Shown here: piece after piece, positions 1 to 9,428 of the stretch
Layout of the letters: each line of letters opens with the position of its first letter
How positions within the stretch are numbered: the stretch's first letter is position 1
Assembly: GCF_000620625.1 (NCBI RefSeq)
Contig: NZ_JIAW01000006.1
Coordinates: forward strand, 124,001-188,000
Length of the DNA: 64,000 nucleotides
Reading direction: 5' to 3'
Source of the DNA: Mycobacterium sp. URHB0044
GTDB lineage: Bacteria > Actinomycetota > Actinomycetes > Mycobacteriales > Mycobacteriaceae
Position numbers and translations under genes: made by a program
The notes under the pieces: generated by a model
Databases searched by the model: none
Told to the model about the DNA's origin: nothing
The model's input: the letters and a program-made list of their open reading frames with translations, nothing else

Positions 1-813
1 CGCGCCGACGGTGTCTACACACCAGGTGGCGGCCCGGTCGAAAAGTGGCACCGCGGCGTGCCATTCGACCTGCACCTGATGATCTTCGGCGACTCGACGG
101 CCACCGGCTACGGCTGCGGCGCGGCCGACGAAGTGCCCGGCGTCCTCATCGCCCGCGGCCTGGCCGAGGAGTCCGGCAAACGGATCAGGCTGAGCACGAA
201 GGCCATCGTCGGCGCCACCTCCAAGGGACTGTCGGGCCAGATCGACGCCATGTTCGTCGCCGGTCCCCCGCCGGACGCCGCGGTCGTGATGATCGGGGCC
301 AATGACATCACTGCGGTGAACGGCATCGGGGCGTCCGCACGCCGGCTCGGGACCGCGGTGCGACGGTTGCGCGCCAGCGGCGCCGTCGTCGTCGTCGGGA
401 CGTGCCCTGACTTCGGCGTGATCACCGCCATTCCGCAGCCGCTGCGCTTGGTGACCCGCACGCTCGGGTTGCGTCTGGCGCGCGCCCAGGCAGGTGCCGT
501 CCGTGCGGCAGGCGGGGTGCCGGTGCCGTTCTCGGATCTGCTGGCACCGGAGTTCTACAAGGCGCCCGAGGTGCTGTTCTCGTCGGACATGTTCCATCCG
601 TCCGCGGCCGGTTATGCGCTTGCCGCCAAGCAACTCCTGCCCGCGCTGTGTAAGGCGTTGGGCGAGTTGACCAGTGATTCGGATGTGAGCCCTGCGCTGG
701 AGCAGCGGGCATCCGACACCAGCAGTCTGGTAGCCAGGATCGGCGGGGTCAGCCGGCTGTGGCGGCGCACGACGGGAGTACCCGCGCCAATCGTCGCCCG
801 CGCGACGGGCTAG
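1..813 (+). CDS. SGNH/GDSL-family hydrolase, 5' truncated by window edge
   Basis: The frame is open from base 1 to the stop at 811-813, giving at least 270 residues, so the true start and any signal peptide lie outside the window. A GTG at 58 falls inside the conserved part and is unlikely to be the start. SGNH landmarks are visible: block I FGDSTATGYG with the catalytic Ser, block III IGANDIT, and a C-terminal DMFHPSAAGY with the Asp-x-x-His pair. The family hydrolyses esters or lipids and is often exported. The gene precedes the thiolase at 859 in the same direction, as Rv1075c precedes fadA3 (Rv1074c) in M. tuberculosis. The substrate cannot be read from the sequence. Confidence 0.85.
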   Translation, partial: RADGVYTPGGGPVEKWHRGVPFDLHLMIFGDSTATGYGCGAADEVPGVLIARGLAEESGKRIRLSTKAIVGATSKGLSGQIDAMFVAGPPPDAAVVMIGANDITAVNGIGASARRLGTAVRRLRASGAVVVVGTCPDFGVITAIPQPLRLVTRTLGLRLARAQAGAVRAAGGVPVPFSDLLAPEFYKAPEVLFSSDMFHPSAAGYALAAKQLLPALCKALGELTSDSDVSPALEQRASDTSSLVARIGGVSRLWRRTTGVPAPIVARATG

Positions 814-858
814 TTTCTCCTTAGATTTCGTATCGCACCTCGACACCAGGGAGCCGTC

Positions 859-2076
859 ATGCCCGAAGCCGTCATCGTCTCGACCGCCCGCTCGCCGATC
901 GGCCGCGCCTTCAAGGGTTCGCTGGCATCCATCCGGCCCGACGACCTGGCCACCCAGATGGTGCGGGCGGCGCTGGACAAGGTGCCCTCCCTCGACCCGC
1001 ATGACATCGACGACCTGATCATGGGCTGCGGCCAGCCGGCAGGCGAGTCGGGCTTCAACATCGGCCGCACCGTCGCCGTGCAGCTCGGCTACGACTTCCT
1101 GCCTGGCACGACGGTCAACCGGTACTGCTCGTCGTCGCTGCAGACCACCCGGATGGCGTTCCACGCGATCAAGGCCGGCGAGGGCGACGTGTTCATCTCC
1201 GCAGGCGTCGAGACGGTGTCCCGCTTCGGCAAGGGCAACGCCGACTCGTGGCCCGACACCAAGAATCCGCTGTACGACGAGGCAGGCAAGCGTTCGGAGG
1301 CAGCCTCGGCCGGCGCCGACGAATGGCACGACCCGCGCAACGACGGCAACATCCCCGACGTCTACATCGCGATGGGCCAGACCGCCGAGAACGTCGTGCT
1401 GAAGACCGGCATCAGCCGCGAGGACCAGGACCGCTGGGGCGTGCGGAGCCAGAACCGCGCCGAGGAGGCCATCAAGAACGGCTTCTTCGACCGCGAGATC
1501 GTGCCCGTGACGCTGCCCGACGGGACCGTCGTGTCCAAGGACGACGGCCCGCGTGCAGGCACCACCTACGAGGCGATCAGCCAGCTCAAGCCGGTGTTCC
1601 GGCCGAACGGCACGGTCACCGCGGGCAACGCGTGTCCGCTCAACGACGGCGCCGCGGCGCTGGTCATCATGAGCGACACCAAGGCCAAGGAGCTCGGCCT
1701 GACGCCGTTGGCGCGCATCGTGTCCACGGGTGTGTCGGGGCTGTCGCCGGAGATCATGGGTCTTGGGCCCATCGAGGCGATCAAGAAGGCGCTGGCGAAG
1801 GCGGGCAAGCAGATCTCCGACATCGACCTCGTCGAGATCAACGAGGCGTTCGCCGTTCAGGTGATCGGCTCGGCGCGCGAACTCGGCATCGACGAGGACA
1901 AGCTGAACGTGTCCGGTGGCGCGATCGCCTTGGGTCATCCGTTCGGCATGACGGGCGCCCGCATCACCGCGACGCTGCTGAACAACCTTGCCACGCATGA
2001 CAAGACGTTCGGTGTCGAGTCGATGTGCGTCGGCGGCGGCCAGGGCATGGCGATGGTCATCGAGCGCCTGAGCTAG
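859..2076 (+). CDS. fadA3: acetyl-CoA acetyltransferase (thiolase), FadA3-like
   Basis: This 405-residue protein has the usual length for thiolase II. The nucleophilic Cys is residue 90 in NRYCSSSLQ. The C-terminal motifs NEAFAVQ, GGAIALGHPFGMTGAR and CVGGGQG supply the remaining active-site His and Cys. It would cleave 3-ketoacyl-CoA or condense acetyl-CoA in beta-oxidation, in the cytoplasm. The ATG at 859 follows a purine-rich GGGAGCC. It sits beside a GDSL hydrolase and near two EchA genes, matching the M. tuberculosis fadA3 neighbourhood, and that order is the basis for the symbol. Confidence 0.9.
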   Translation: MPEAVIVSTARSPIGRAFKGSLASIRPDDLATQMVRAALDKVPSLDPHDIDDLIMGCGQPAGESGFNIGRTVAVQLGYDFLPGTTVNRYCSSSLQTTRMAFHAIKAGEGDVFISAGVETVSRFGKGNADSWPDTKNPLYDEAGKRSEAASAGADEWHDPRNDGNIPDVYIAMGQTAENVVLKTGISREDQDRWGVRSQNRAEEAIKNGFFDREIVPVTLPDGTVVSKDDGPRAGTTYEAISQLKPVFRPNGTVTAGNACPLNDGAAALVIMSDTKAKELGLTPLARIVSTGVSGLSPEIMGLGPIEAIKKALAKAGKQISDIDLVEINEAFAVQVIGSARELGIDEDKLNVSGGAIALGHPFGMTGARITATLLNNLATHDKTFGVESMCVGGGQGMAMVIERLS

Positions 2077-2134
2077 CTCCCTATTTGGCGTTGACTCTGC
2101 GTCCATGGCGCAAATTACCGAGTGCGGTGCGCCC

Positions 2135-2992
2135 TCAGCGCAGAGCCAACGGCGACGTGAGGCTGTCCCAGGCCCGGTGAACGCGGGCGAGGACGGCTGA
2201 CGGGCGATGGCCGGCCGCGACCCTGATGGTCGTCCAGCCGACGCCCGCGATGTATTCGTTGCGCACGATGTCATAGCCGAGCTGGTCGGCGTGTTGAACG
2301 CCGTCGTATTCGACGGCCAACATGATGTCCTCCCAGCCCATGTCCAGGTAGTACAGGGGAAAGCCGTCGGGCCCAAGAACCGGGATCTGCGTCTGTGGGC
2401 GAGGGAAGCCATCGGCAATGAGCAACAGGCGCAGCCACGTTTCCTTCGGCGACTCGGCGCCGGAATCGTAGAGGTCGAGAGCAGCCTCGAGCTGGCGTAG
2501 TCCTCTGGCTCGCGAATGGTCGGGCACCAGCGCCAGAACGTCATCGGCCTTGAAGCCGGTCTTGTTTCCGAGCGCATCCAGCCGCGCGACTGCTGCGTGC
2601 AGTCGCCCCCGCCTGCCGACGTCGAACGCCGTTCGCTCCGGCGTCGTAGCCCTCAACCCCTCGAGCTGCTTCACTTCGGACTCGAGCAAGAGATCGGCGC
2701 GGGTGATCACTCCACGCGGCGATCTCGCGTTGCGCCAGATCAATTCGACGGGCGCGGCGTCGTCGACCCACTTCGTGCCGTGGAGTGCCGCCGCCGCGGA
2801 ACCTGCCACCACCGCTTCGCGCCCTGACCACAGCCACGCGGCGTGCGTGCGCAAACGCAGCGTCGGTCGTAGTCGCTTGTCCAGGTAGACGTTCGGCATG
2901 ATCGCTCGGTGGTAGCGGCGCAGCTCGTAGCGAGTCAGCTGCCCCGAAGCCAACGCTTCGGAGCCGACGAAGGGGCCGTTGCTCGTGTCCAT
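2135..2992 (-). CDS. DUF559/Vsr-like endonuclease-fold protein with AbiEi-like N-terminus
   Basis: The protein has 285 residues from the ATG at 2992, chosen because the conserved core FVGSEALASGQLTRYELRRY begins directly after it; the frame stays open further upstream to 3085. The N-terminus resembles the winged-helix region of AbiEi-type antitoxins (residues about 8-60). The C-terminus (about 200-285), with YLDMGWEDIMLAVEYDGVQH, carries the D...E-Y-D pattern of DUF559/very-short-patch-repair-like nucleases. It is a lone gene with no toxin partner beside it. The position between fadA3 and the Bax-inhibitor gene matches Rv1073 of M. tuberculosis. Nuclease activity is inferred from the fold-type residues only. 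Confidence 0.7.
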   Translation of the reverse strand: MDTSNGPFVGSEALASGQLTRYELRRYHRAIMPNVYLDKRLRPTLRLRTHAAWLWSGREAVVAGSAAAALHGTKWVDDAAPVELIWRNARSPRGVITRADLLLESEVKQLEGLRATTPERTAFDVGRRGRLHAAVARLDALGNKTGFKADDVLALVPDHSRARGLRQLEAALDLYDSGAESPKETWLRLLLIADGFPRPQTQIPVLGPDGFPLYYLDMGWEDIMLAVEYDGVQHADQLGYDIVRNEYIAGVGWTTIRVAAGHRPSAVLARVHRAWDSLTSPLALR

Positions 2993-3184
2993 GAAGCTAC
3001 GGTCGTGCCGACCGCCGACGTTGAACGACCCACGGGGCGGCGACAGCAAGACGCTGGGGATGAAAGGCGGTCTGTGCACAACCACGCGTTCACTCTGCGA
3101 TCTGGGCGGAGAAGTGCGAGTGGACGAAGCCGTGGGCGCAGAGTCGACGGCGGCGCGGCGGGGGTCGAACCGGCCCCAAACAAA

Positions 3185-3215
3185 CGAAAGCCCGGCACGA
3201 CGTGCCGGGCTTTCG
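3185..3215 (-). terminator. intrinsic terminator after the Bax-inhibitor gene
   Basis: A perfect 15-bp inverted repeat (3185-3199 and 3201-3215) has a one-base centre, so the real loop is formed by the innermost bases. On the minus strand it is followed by a T-rich run (TTTCGTTTGTTTGG). It lies just downstream of the stop codon of the minus-strand gene ending at 3230. Confidence 0.8.
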
Positions 3216-3229
3216 GGGAGCAGCTGCTG

Positions 3230-4084
3230 CTAATCCCTTGAGAAATAACTCAGCAGCTGCAGGATTTCGATGTACAGCCAGACCAGCGTGACGGTCAGGC
3301 CAAGGGCAATGCCCCACGCCGCCTTCTCCGGTGCACCGGCGCGGATCATCTGGTCCGCGGAGTCGAAGTCGATCAGGAAGCTGAACGCCGCGATGCCGAT
3401 GCAGACCAGCGAGAAGATGATCGCCAGCGGGCCGCCGCTGCGCAGGCCCATGCCCTCGCCGCCGCCGACACCGAACATGCCGAGCACCAGGTTGCCGAGC
3501 ATCAGCACCAGCACGCCGAACATGGCCGCGACCAGCATCCGGGTGAACTTCGGGGTGACGCGGATGGCGCCGGTCTTGTAGACGACGAGCATGCCGACGA
3601 ACACGCCGATGGTGCCCATGATCGCCTGGCTGATCAACGCGCCGGCGCTGGTGCCGGAGACGTAGAGGTTCGCGATCACGAACGAGAAGGCGCCGAGGAA
3701 CAGGCCCTCCAGTGCGGCGTAGCTCAACACGATGGCCGGGTTGTCCTGCTTGCGCCCGAAGGTCGCGATCAGCACCAGGACCAGCCCGCCAAGAGCACCG
3801 ATGAGGGTGAACGGCATCGCCAATGCGACGTTGCCGGACACCAGGAAGTAGGAAACGACGGCGACCGCGGACAGCACGGCCAGCGTGATTCCGGTCTTGG
3901 TGACGACGTCATCGATGGTCAGCGGCCGGGAAACCCCGGTCTGCCGCTGGTCGGGGTACTGCGTTACGTATGGGTCGGCTTGTACCTGCTGGGCACCGTA
4001 GCCAGCGGCTCCGGTACCAAACTGCGCGTATCCGCCCTGCCCCTTGGGCAGCGAACGGAATACCGGGTTGCTGCTCTCGCGCAC
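3230..4084 (-). CDS. Bax inhibitor-1/YccA-family membrane protein
   Basis: The protein has 284 residues from a GTG at 4084 preceded by AGAGGA at good spacing; the open frame runs on to 4135 without a better start. A hydrophilic Gln/Gly/Tyr-rich N-terminus of about 75 residues is followed by about seven hydrophobic segments, ending in a C-terminal part with IDFDSADQMI and LYIEILQLLSYFS, typical of the BI-1/YccA superfamily. Homologues are integral membrane proteins linked to ion leak or stress protection in other organisms; a specific role here is unknown. It corresponds in place and strand to Rv1072. A strong terminator follows at 3185-3215. Confidence 0.85.
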   Translation of the reverse strand: MRESSNPVFRSLPKGQGGYAQFGTGAAGYGAQQVQADPYVTQYPDQRQTGVSRPLTIDDVVTKTGITLAVLSAVAVVSYFLVSGNVALAMPFTLIGALGGLVLVLIATFGRKQDNPAIVLSYAALEGLFLGAFSFVIANLYVSGTSAGALISQAIMGTIGVFVGMLVVYKTGAIRVTPKFTRMLVAAMFGVLVLMLGNLVLGMFGVGGGEGMGLRSGGPLAIIFSLVCIGIAAFSFLIDFDSADQMIRAGAPEKAAWGIALGLTVTLVWLYIEILQLLSYFSRD

Positions 4085-4247
4085 CGTCGGATCCTCTCTG
4101 AGCTGTGCTTCGCCTGCTGGCGAATACTCCAACAACGATCAGCGTGGCAGACATGGTTCCCGCCGTCGACCGCGAAACTGTGAACTTTCTCAGCAAGACG
4201 CTACCTGCCGCGCGGCGCCGGACAGTGACGATCTAGATTGCTAAGCC

Positions 4248-5285
4248 GTGGCCGAAGAAAACGAGGACATCCTAGTAAGTGTCGAGAACGGCGTCGGCTT
4301 GCTGACGCTGAACCGGCCCAAGGCGATCAACTCGCTCACCCATGGCATGGTGACGCGTCTCGCGAAGACCCTGACGGACTGGGCGAGCGACGATTCGGTG
4401 CACACCGTGCTGCTGTCGGGCGCGGGCGAACGCGGCCTGTGTGCCGGCGGCGACGTCATCGCGCTCTATCACAGCGCCCGGGCGGATGGCGCCGAAGCGC
4501 GGGCGTTCTGGCACGACGAGTACGTCCTGAACGCCGAGATCGCGCGTTACCCCAAGACCTACGTGTCCCTCATGGACGGCATCGTGATGGGCGGCGGTGT
4601 GGGCGTCGGCGCGCATGCGAACACGCGCATCGTCACGGACACCACGAAGATGGGCATGCCCGAGGTCGGGATCGGCTTCATCCCCGACGTCGGCGGCACG
4701 TACCTCCTGTCCCGGGCGCCTGGCCGGCTCGGCCTGCATGCCGCGCTGACCGGGGCGCCGTTCTCCGGCGCCGACGCCATTGCCATGGGCTTCGCCGACC
4801 ACTTCCTTCCCCACGACGCCATCGCCGCCTTCAAGAAGTCCTTGCTGACCGACGGCATCGACGCCGCGCTGAGCGCCCACGCGACGGCACCACCCCCCAG
4901 TCCCCTTCTCGCCCAACGCGAGTGGATCGACAAGTGTTACGCCGGCGAGACGGTCCCCGACATCCTTGCCGCACTGCGCGGGCATGACGCCGGGCCCGCC
5001 AACGACGCCGCCAACCTGATCGCGAGCCGCTCCCCCATCGCGCTGGCCGTCACGCTCGCCTCGGTCAGGCGCGCCGCGGATCTCGGCTCGTTGGAAGACG
5101 TTCTGCGGGAAGAGTTCCGGGTGTCGTGCGCCGCGCTTCGCTCGCATGACTTCGTGGAGGGCATCCGCGCGCTGCTGGTCGACAAGGACCGCAATCCCAA
5201 GTGGTCGCCACCGTCGTTGGCCGAAGTCACCGCGGCGGATGTCGAGGGATACTTTCAACCCGCCGATCCCGACCTGACGTTCTAG
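4248..5285 (+). CDS. echA9: enoyl-CoA hydratase/isomerase family, 3-hydroxyisobutyryl-CoA hydrolase type (EchA9)
   Basis: The protein has 345 residues from a GTG at 4248. It is longer than a simple crotonase, as expected for 3-hydroxyisobutyryl-CoA hydrolases of valine catabolism. It has the [15 protein letters not shown] oxyanion segment, the [17 protein letters not shown] loop, and [14 protein letters not shown], which carries the catalytic Glu typical of this subfamily. The C-terminal 120 residues are the HIBYL-CoA hydrolase extension. It ends 10 bases before the next EchA gene, so the two are probably co-transcribed. The pair echA9-echA8 is syntenic with Rv1071c-Rv1070c. Confidence 0.85.
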   Translation: MAEENEDILVSVENGVGLLTLNRPKAINSLTHGMVTRLAKTLTDWASDDSVHTVLLSGAGERGLCAGGDVIALYHSARADGAEARAFWHDEYVLNAEIARYPKTYVSLMDGIVMGGGVGVGAHANTRIVTDTTKMGMPEVGIGFIPDVGGTYLLSRAPGRLGLHAALTGAPFSGADAIAMGFADHFLPHDAIAAFKKSLLTDGIDAALSAHATAPPPSPLLAQREWIDKCYAGETVPDILAALRGHDAGPANDAANLIASRSPIALAVTLASVRRAADLGSLEDVLREEFRVSCAALRSHDFVEGIRALLVDKDRNPKWSPPSLAEVTAADVEGYFQPADPDLTF

Positions 5286-5295
5286 GAGTCTAGAA

Positions 5296-6069
5296 ATGAG
5301 CTACGAAACCATCCTGGTCACCCGCGAGGACCGCGTCGCCATCATCACACTGAATCGGCCCAAGGCGCTCAATGCGTTGAACAGCCAGGTGATGGCCGAA
5401 GTCACCACGGCTGCAGCGGAATTGGATGCTGATGCGGGGGTTGGCGCCATCATCGTCACCGGCAACGAGAAGGCCTTCGCCGCGGGTGCGGACATCAAGG
5501 AGATGGCCGACCTGTCGTTCGCCGACGTGTTCGCCGCGGACTTCTTCGAGCCGTGGTCGCAGTTCGCCGCCACTCGCACGCCCACCATCGCCGCGGTCGC
5601 CGGCTACGCGCTCGGCGGCGGATGCGAACTCGCGATGATGTGCGACCTCCTGATCGCCGCCGACACCGCCAAGTTCGGCCAGCCCGAAATCAAGCTCGGC
5701 GTCCTGCCCGGGATGGGTGGTTCGCAGCGGCTCACCCGCGCCATCGGCAAGGCCAAGGCGATGGACTTGATCCTGACCGGGCGCACGATCGACGCCGAAG
5801 AGGCCGACCGCAGTGGCTTGGTGTCGCGGGTCGTGCCTGCCGACAAACTGCTCGACGAGGCCAAGGCCGTGGCCGCCACCATCGCGGGGATGTCGTTGTC
5901 GGCGTCGCGGATGGCCAAGGAAGCCGTCAACCGCGCCTTCGAATCGACCCTCACCGAAGGGCTGCTCTACGAGCGTCGACTCTTCCACTCCGCCTTCGCC
6001 ACCGAGGACCAGACCGAAGGCATGGCAGCGTTCACCGAGAAGCGCCCGCCGAGGTTCACGCACCGCTAA
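5296..6069 (+). CDS. echA8: enoyl-CoA hydratase (EchA8)
   Basis: This 257-residue crotonase hydrates trans-2-enoyl-CoA in beta-oxidation. Both catalytic glutamates expected for a hydratase are present with the canonical spacing of 20: Glu111 in GGGCELAM and Glu131 in FGQPEIKLG. The oxyanion segment is [12 protein letters not shown] (about residues 59-70). The ATG at 5296 is preceded by AGGAG. The gene follows echA9 by 10 bases and is followed 9 bases later by a membrane hydrolase gene, suggesting one transcript of three genes. Confidence 0.92.
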   Translation: MSYETILVTREDRVAIITLNRPKALNALNSQVMAEVTTAAAELDADAGVGAIIVTGNEKAFAAGADIKEMADLSFADVFAADFFEPWSQFAATRTPTIAAVAGYALGGGCELAMMCDLLIAADTAKFGQPEIKLGVLPGMGGSQRLTRAIGKAKAMDLILTGRTIDAEEADRSGLVSRVVPADKLLDEAKAVAATIAGMSLSASRMAKEAVNRAFESTLTEGLLYERRLFHSAFATEDQTEGMAAFTEKRPPRFTHR

Positions 6070-6078
6070 AGTGCGTTC

Positions 6079-7788
6079 GTGACCGACACGGGCGCGTTGA
6101 CGCAGGCCGAGGAGCCCGCTGCAACCAAAGCGGAAAAGGCACCCGCCAAGCCCGCCTGGTGGGTTCGGCACTACACGTTCTTCGGTACCGCGCTCGGGCT
6201 GGTGTTCATCTGGCTTTCGATGACGCCGTCGCTGTTGCCGCGCGAGCCGGTGTTCCAGGGGCTGGTGAGCGGTGCGGCAGGCGCAATCGGTTACGGCCTC
6301 GGCGTGTTCGGCGTCTGGCTGGTGCGCTACATGCGGTCCGCCGACAGCAGTCCCGCCGCGCCACGTCGAGCGTGGTTGGGCCTCATCGTGGTCGGCGTCA
6401 TCGGCCAGGTGCTGGCCATCGTCTGGTTCCACGTGTGGCAGGACGACGTCCGCGACTACATGGGCGTGGCGCGCCTCGGCTTCTGGGATCATCCCCTGAC
6501 CGCGGCGCTGTCCATCGTCGTGTTGTTCGCCTTCGTCGAAATCGGCCAATTGGTAGGCAGATTGGTGCGTTTCCTGGTCCGCCAGCTGGATCGCTTTGCG
6601 CCGCCGCGGGTTTCAGCCGTGGTGGTGGTCGGCCTTCTCATCGCGCTCACCATCGCGCTGCTCAACGGCATCGTGGTGCGCTTCGCAATGACGGCGCTCA
6701 ACAACACCTTCGAGTCGGTCAACGACGAGACCGACCCCGACAATCCCGCGCCCACCACGCCGTTGCGGTCGGGCGGCCCGCAGTCCCTGGTCACCTGGGA
6801 GTCGTTGGGCCATCAGGGTCGCGTCTTCATGACCGGCGGACCGACGGTCGACGAGCTCTCTAACTTCAACGGCGCCAAGGCCATCGAGCCGATCCGCGCC
6901 TACGCCGGACTGAACTCCGCCGACGGCATCAAGGCCACCGCCGCGCTCGCCGCCCTCGAGCTGCAACGCACCGGCGGACTGAACCGCGCGGTCGTCGCCG
7001 TCGCCACCACCACGGGTACCGGCTGGATCAACGAAGCAGAGGCGTCCGCACTCGAGTACATGTACAACGGCGACACCGCGATCGTGTCCATGCAGTATTC
7101 GTTCCTACCGAGTTGGCTGTCGTTCCTGGTGGACAAGGAGAACGCGCGGCAGGCCGGGCAGGCGTTGTTCGAGGCCGTCGACGAGCTGATCCGCGCGATG
7201 CCCGAGAACCAGCGCCCGAAGTTGGTCGTGTTCGGCGAGAGCCTCGGCTCGTTCGGCGGGGAGGCGCCGTTCCTGGCGCTCAACAACCTCATCGCGCGGA
7301 CCGACGGCGCGTTGTTCTCCGGCCCCACGTTCAACAACACCATCTGGACCGACCTGACCCGCACCCGCGACGCCGGCTCACCGGAGTGGCTGCCCATCTA
7401 CGACAAGGGCGAGAACGCCCGCTTCGCGGCGAAGGCCGAAAACCTCGGCAGGCCCGCGGACACGTGGTGGACCCCGCGGGTGGTGTATCTGCAGCACGCG
7501 TCCGACCCCATCGCATGGTGGAACCCCGATCTGCTGTTCGCCAAGCCGGATTGGTTGCGCGAGCCGCGGGGCTACGACGTCTCGCCCCGGATGGAGTGGA
7601 TTCCCATCGTGACGTTCCTGCAGGTGTCGGCGGACATGGCCGTCGCCGTCGACGTGCCGGACGGGCACGGGCACGTCTACGTGCGCGACGTTGCCAACGC
7701 ATGGGCCGCGATCCTGCAGCCGCCGGGCTGGACGCCGGCCAAGACCGAGAAGCTGCGGGGGATGCTGCGCTCGGACGAGAACAGCTAG
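6079..7788 (+). CDS. membrane alpha/beta hydrolase of the Abhydrolase_9 family (Rv1069c-like)
   Basis: The protein has 569 residues from a GTG nine bases after echA8. Four to five hydrophobic segments fill roughly residues 30-210. A soluble C-terminal alpha/beta-hydrolase domain follows, with the nucleophile elbow GESLGSFGG, an Asp-rich region QHASDPIAWW and a late His in DGHGHVYV. This two-part layout is that of Abhydrolase_9_N plus Abhydrolase_9. The substrate is unknown; ester or lipid hydrolysis at the membrane is a reasonable inference. It matches Rv1069c by position next to echA8. It overlaps the convergent rhodanese gene by four bases. Confidence 0.85.
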   Translation: MTDTGALTQAEEPAATKAEKAPAKPAWWVRHYTFFGTALGLVFIWLSMTPSLLPREPVFQGLVSGAAGAIGYGLGVFGVWLVRYMRSADSSPAAPRRAWLGLIVVGVIGQVLAIVWFHVWQDDVRDYMGVARLGFWDHPLTAALSIVVLFAFVEIGQLVGRLVRFLVRQLDRFAPPRVSAVVVVGLLIALTIALLNGIVVRFAMTALNNTFESVNDETDPDNPAPTTPLRSGGPQSLVTWESLGHQGRVFMTGGPTVDELSNFNGAKAIEPIRAYAGLNSADGIKATAALAALELQRTGGLNRAVVAVATTTGTGWINEAEASALEYMYNGDTAIVSMQYSFLPSWLSFLVDKENARQAGQALFEAVDELIRAMPENQRPKLVVFGESLGSFGGEAPFLALNNLIARTDGALFSGPTFNNTIWTDLTRTRDAGSPEWLPIYDKGENARFAAKAENLGRPADTWWTPRVVYLQHASDPIAWWNPDLLFAKPDWLREPRGYDVSPRMEWIPIVTFLQVSADMAVAVDVPDGHGHVYVRDVANAWAAILQPPGWTPAKTEKLRGMLRSDENS

Positions 7789-8168
7789 TTGAGCGCTGCC
7801 AGTACGCCTTCTGCCTTGAGCGCCTGGTAGCCGCCGATCACGTCGGTGGCCCGGTGCAGGCCGAGGTCGACCAGTGCCGCGGCCGCGAGGCTGGACGTAT
7901 AGCCCTCGGAGCACAGCACGATCCACTCGACGTCGTCGCCGACCGCCTGCGGCAGCCTGGCGTCACTGGTGGGGTCGCAGCGCCACTCGAGCACGTTGCG
8001 TTCGATGACGAGCGCCGCCGCGACGTCACCTTCAAGCGCCCGTTGCGCTGCCGGCCGGATGTCGACGAGCAGCGCGCCGCGCTCCAATGCGCCCGGCACG
8101 TCGCGCGCCTCGATCCGCGACAACTTACTGCGCGCGGCCTCCAGTACGGCGTCGATGCGGCTGGCCAC
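7785..8168 (-). CDS. rhodanese-like sulfurtransferase domain protein
   Basis: This is a single-domain protein of 127 residues. The active-site loop CSEGYTSSLA carries the nucleophilic Cys, and VDIRPAAQR matches the conserved rhodanese DIR motif. Such proteins carry persulfide sulfur. The GTG start at 8168 shares its G with the TAG stop of the upstream cysteine-dioxygenase-like gene, which implies translational coupling and a shared sulfur-related role. It corresponds by position to Rv1066. Confidence 0.85.
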   Translation of the reverse strand: MASRIDAVLEAARSKLSRIEARDVPGALERGALLVDIRPAAQRALEGDVAAALVIERNVLEWRCDPTSDARLPQAVGDDVEWIVLCSEGYTSSLAAAALVDLGLHRATDVIGGYQALKAEGVLAALN

Positions 8169-8719
8169 TAGTCACCCTCCGGCTTGTCGGTCAGCTCGGT
8201 GCGGTCGCGACGCAGCGTGTTCCGGTGGGTCACTTCGTAATACGACATCGCCGTCAGCGGCGGCGAGTATGCGTGCACGCTCAGGGTCGGAGCCGCTCGG
8301 CCGGCGACATCGGCTCCTGCCCCGACGACGTGCGTCGGCTCCGGCGCCCAGACCACGTCGTGCACCCAGCCGAGTGGGAATCCCGCCTGATCGCCCGCGA
8401 CAAGGCGTCGGCGCCGTAGCCGGTCGCCATCCCAGCGTGTCTCGGCCAGCGAGCCGGACACCACGGTCAGCGCGCCGAGGGATCCGCCGTGGTCGTGCAG
8501 TTCGGTGGACCGGTCGGGCACCCAGCTGATCAGCCAGACGTCGAGTTCGTCGTCGCCGTGGAGACGGGTGAACCACCGCTCGTCGACGGGTGCACCCCCG
8601 GCAGGCAACAGATGGTCGTAGTGGCCGGACAGCACGTCGTCGGCGGCGCGGTCGGTGGTGTGCAGCAGATCGGCCAGTCGTAGGCGGGTGGGCGCGATCG
8701 ACGGGGAGGCAAGTGCCAT
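8168..8719 (-). CDS. cysteine-dioxygenase-like cupin protein
   Basis: The protein has 183 residues from the ATG at 8719; the frame is open further upstream but the conserved part starts here. The iron-binding cupin motif HDHGGSLGALTVVSG is present, with a later His in GWVHDVVW, consistent with the 3-His iron site of cysteine dioxygenases and related thiol dioxygenases. The likely reaction is oxidation of a small thiol to a sulfinate; the exact thiol is not evident. It is the first gene of a two-gene unit with the rhodanese. It corresponds by position to Rv1065. Confidence 0.75.
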   Translation of the reverse strand: MALASPSIAPTRLRLADLLHTTDRAADDVLSGHYDHLLPAGGAPVDERWFTRLHGDDELDVWLISWVPDRSTELHDHGGSLGALTVVSGSLAETRWDGDRLRRRRLVAGDQAGFPLGWVHDVVWAPEPTHVVGAGADVAGRAAPTLSVHAYSPPLTAMSYYEVTHRNTLRRDRTELTDKPEGD

Positions 8720-8833
8720 GGTGATTGGACTTCCAGGAGAGACAGACGGACAGGGGGCGGGCTTCAAGCCCGACAACACTCCTGTTGGGTGGTCCGCTCA
8801 ATCACGTTGGCGAGTGTTGCATAGATTGGCCGC

Positions 8834-9289
8834 ATGCGCAGCGACCCCCTCCGCGCCGTCATCGCCGCGGCGGCGACCTGTTCCGCGCTCCTCGCCGGGT
8901 GTTCGTCGGGGTCGGACGGCGGCAATTCGCCGCCGTCCAAGTCGGCCTCCGAGGCCTCGTCGGCGCCTGCCACGTCGACGTCGTTGCAGACTCACACCGC
9001 CGATCCGGGAGCCGTGGGCGTCTCTCCAGGTGGCGTCACTACGGCGGTCGGCGCACCCGCGGAGTCGACCGAGGACGAGTACTTCCAGGCCTGTCACGCG
9101 GCAAAGGTGTGGATGACGGAACAGGGCGGCGATCAGAAGGCGCTGTTCGAGCCGTACCTGGCGAGCTTGCAGAAGTCGGACACACCGGGACCGGGCACGT
9201 TCAACACGCCCTGGTCGCAGCTTCCGCCGAGCCGCCAGTCGGCCGTCATCGTCGCGGCAGAGGCCGCCGCCGACGACCTCTGCGGCTGA
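8834..9289 (+). CDS. lpqV: LpqV-like lipoprotein
   Basis: The protein has 151 residues. A short signal peptide ends in the lipobox LLAGC (Cys at about residue 22), followed by a Ser/Gly/Pro-rich tether and a small conserved domain with the segment FQACHAAKVWM and a final Cys in DDLCG, a possible disulfide pair. It is anchored to the outer face of the cytoplasmic membrane. Function is unknown. It is named from its lipobox plus its place between the cysteine-dioxygenase-like gene and a patatin gene, as lpqV (Rv1064c) is in M. tuberculosis. Confidence 0.75.
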   Translation: MRSDPLRAVIAAAATCSALLAGCSSGSDGGNSPPSKSASEASSAPATSTSLQTHTADPGAVGVSPGGVTTAVGAPAESTEDEYFQACHAAKVWMTEQGGDQKALFEPYLASLQKSDTPGPGTFNTPWSQLPPSRQSAVIVAAEAAADDLCG

Positions 9290-9366
9290 CCGTTCGCCGG
9301 TTTAAATCACGTCGGCCGAAAAGCCCGGGCGGTCATGGGCCGCCAGGCATTTAGCGCATCTACACG

Positions 9367-9397
9367 TTGTGGCGCCCATCACAAAAATAGGTACAAT
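9367..9397 (+). promoter_or_regulatory. possible sigma-A-type promoter for the small membrane protein
   Basis: TTGTGG (9367-9372) and TACAAT (9392-9397) resemble -35 and -10 boxes with a long 19-base spacer. They lie in an AT-rich patch 32 bases before the ATG at 9429. Pattern match only. Confidence 0.35.
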
Positions 9398-9428
9398 GTG
9401 TTCCTTGTCACTGCTGAAGGGATGACCA

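Noticed and set aside
4272..5258. 328-codon open frame antisense to echA9
   Set aside because: High GC leaves long antisense frames; it has no recognised motif, and echA9 explains the sequence.
5290..6549. Long His/Arg/Gly-rich open frame antisense to echA8 and the membrane hydrolase
   Set aside because: It has shadow composition only and crosses two well-supported genes.
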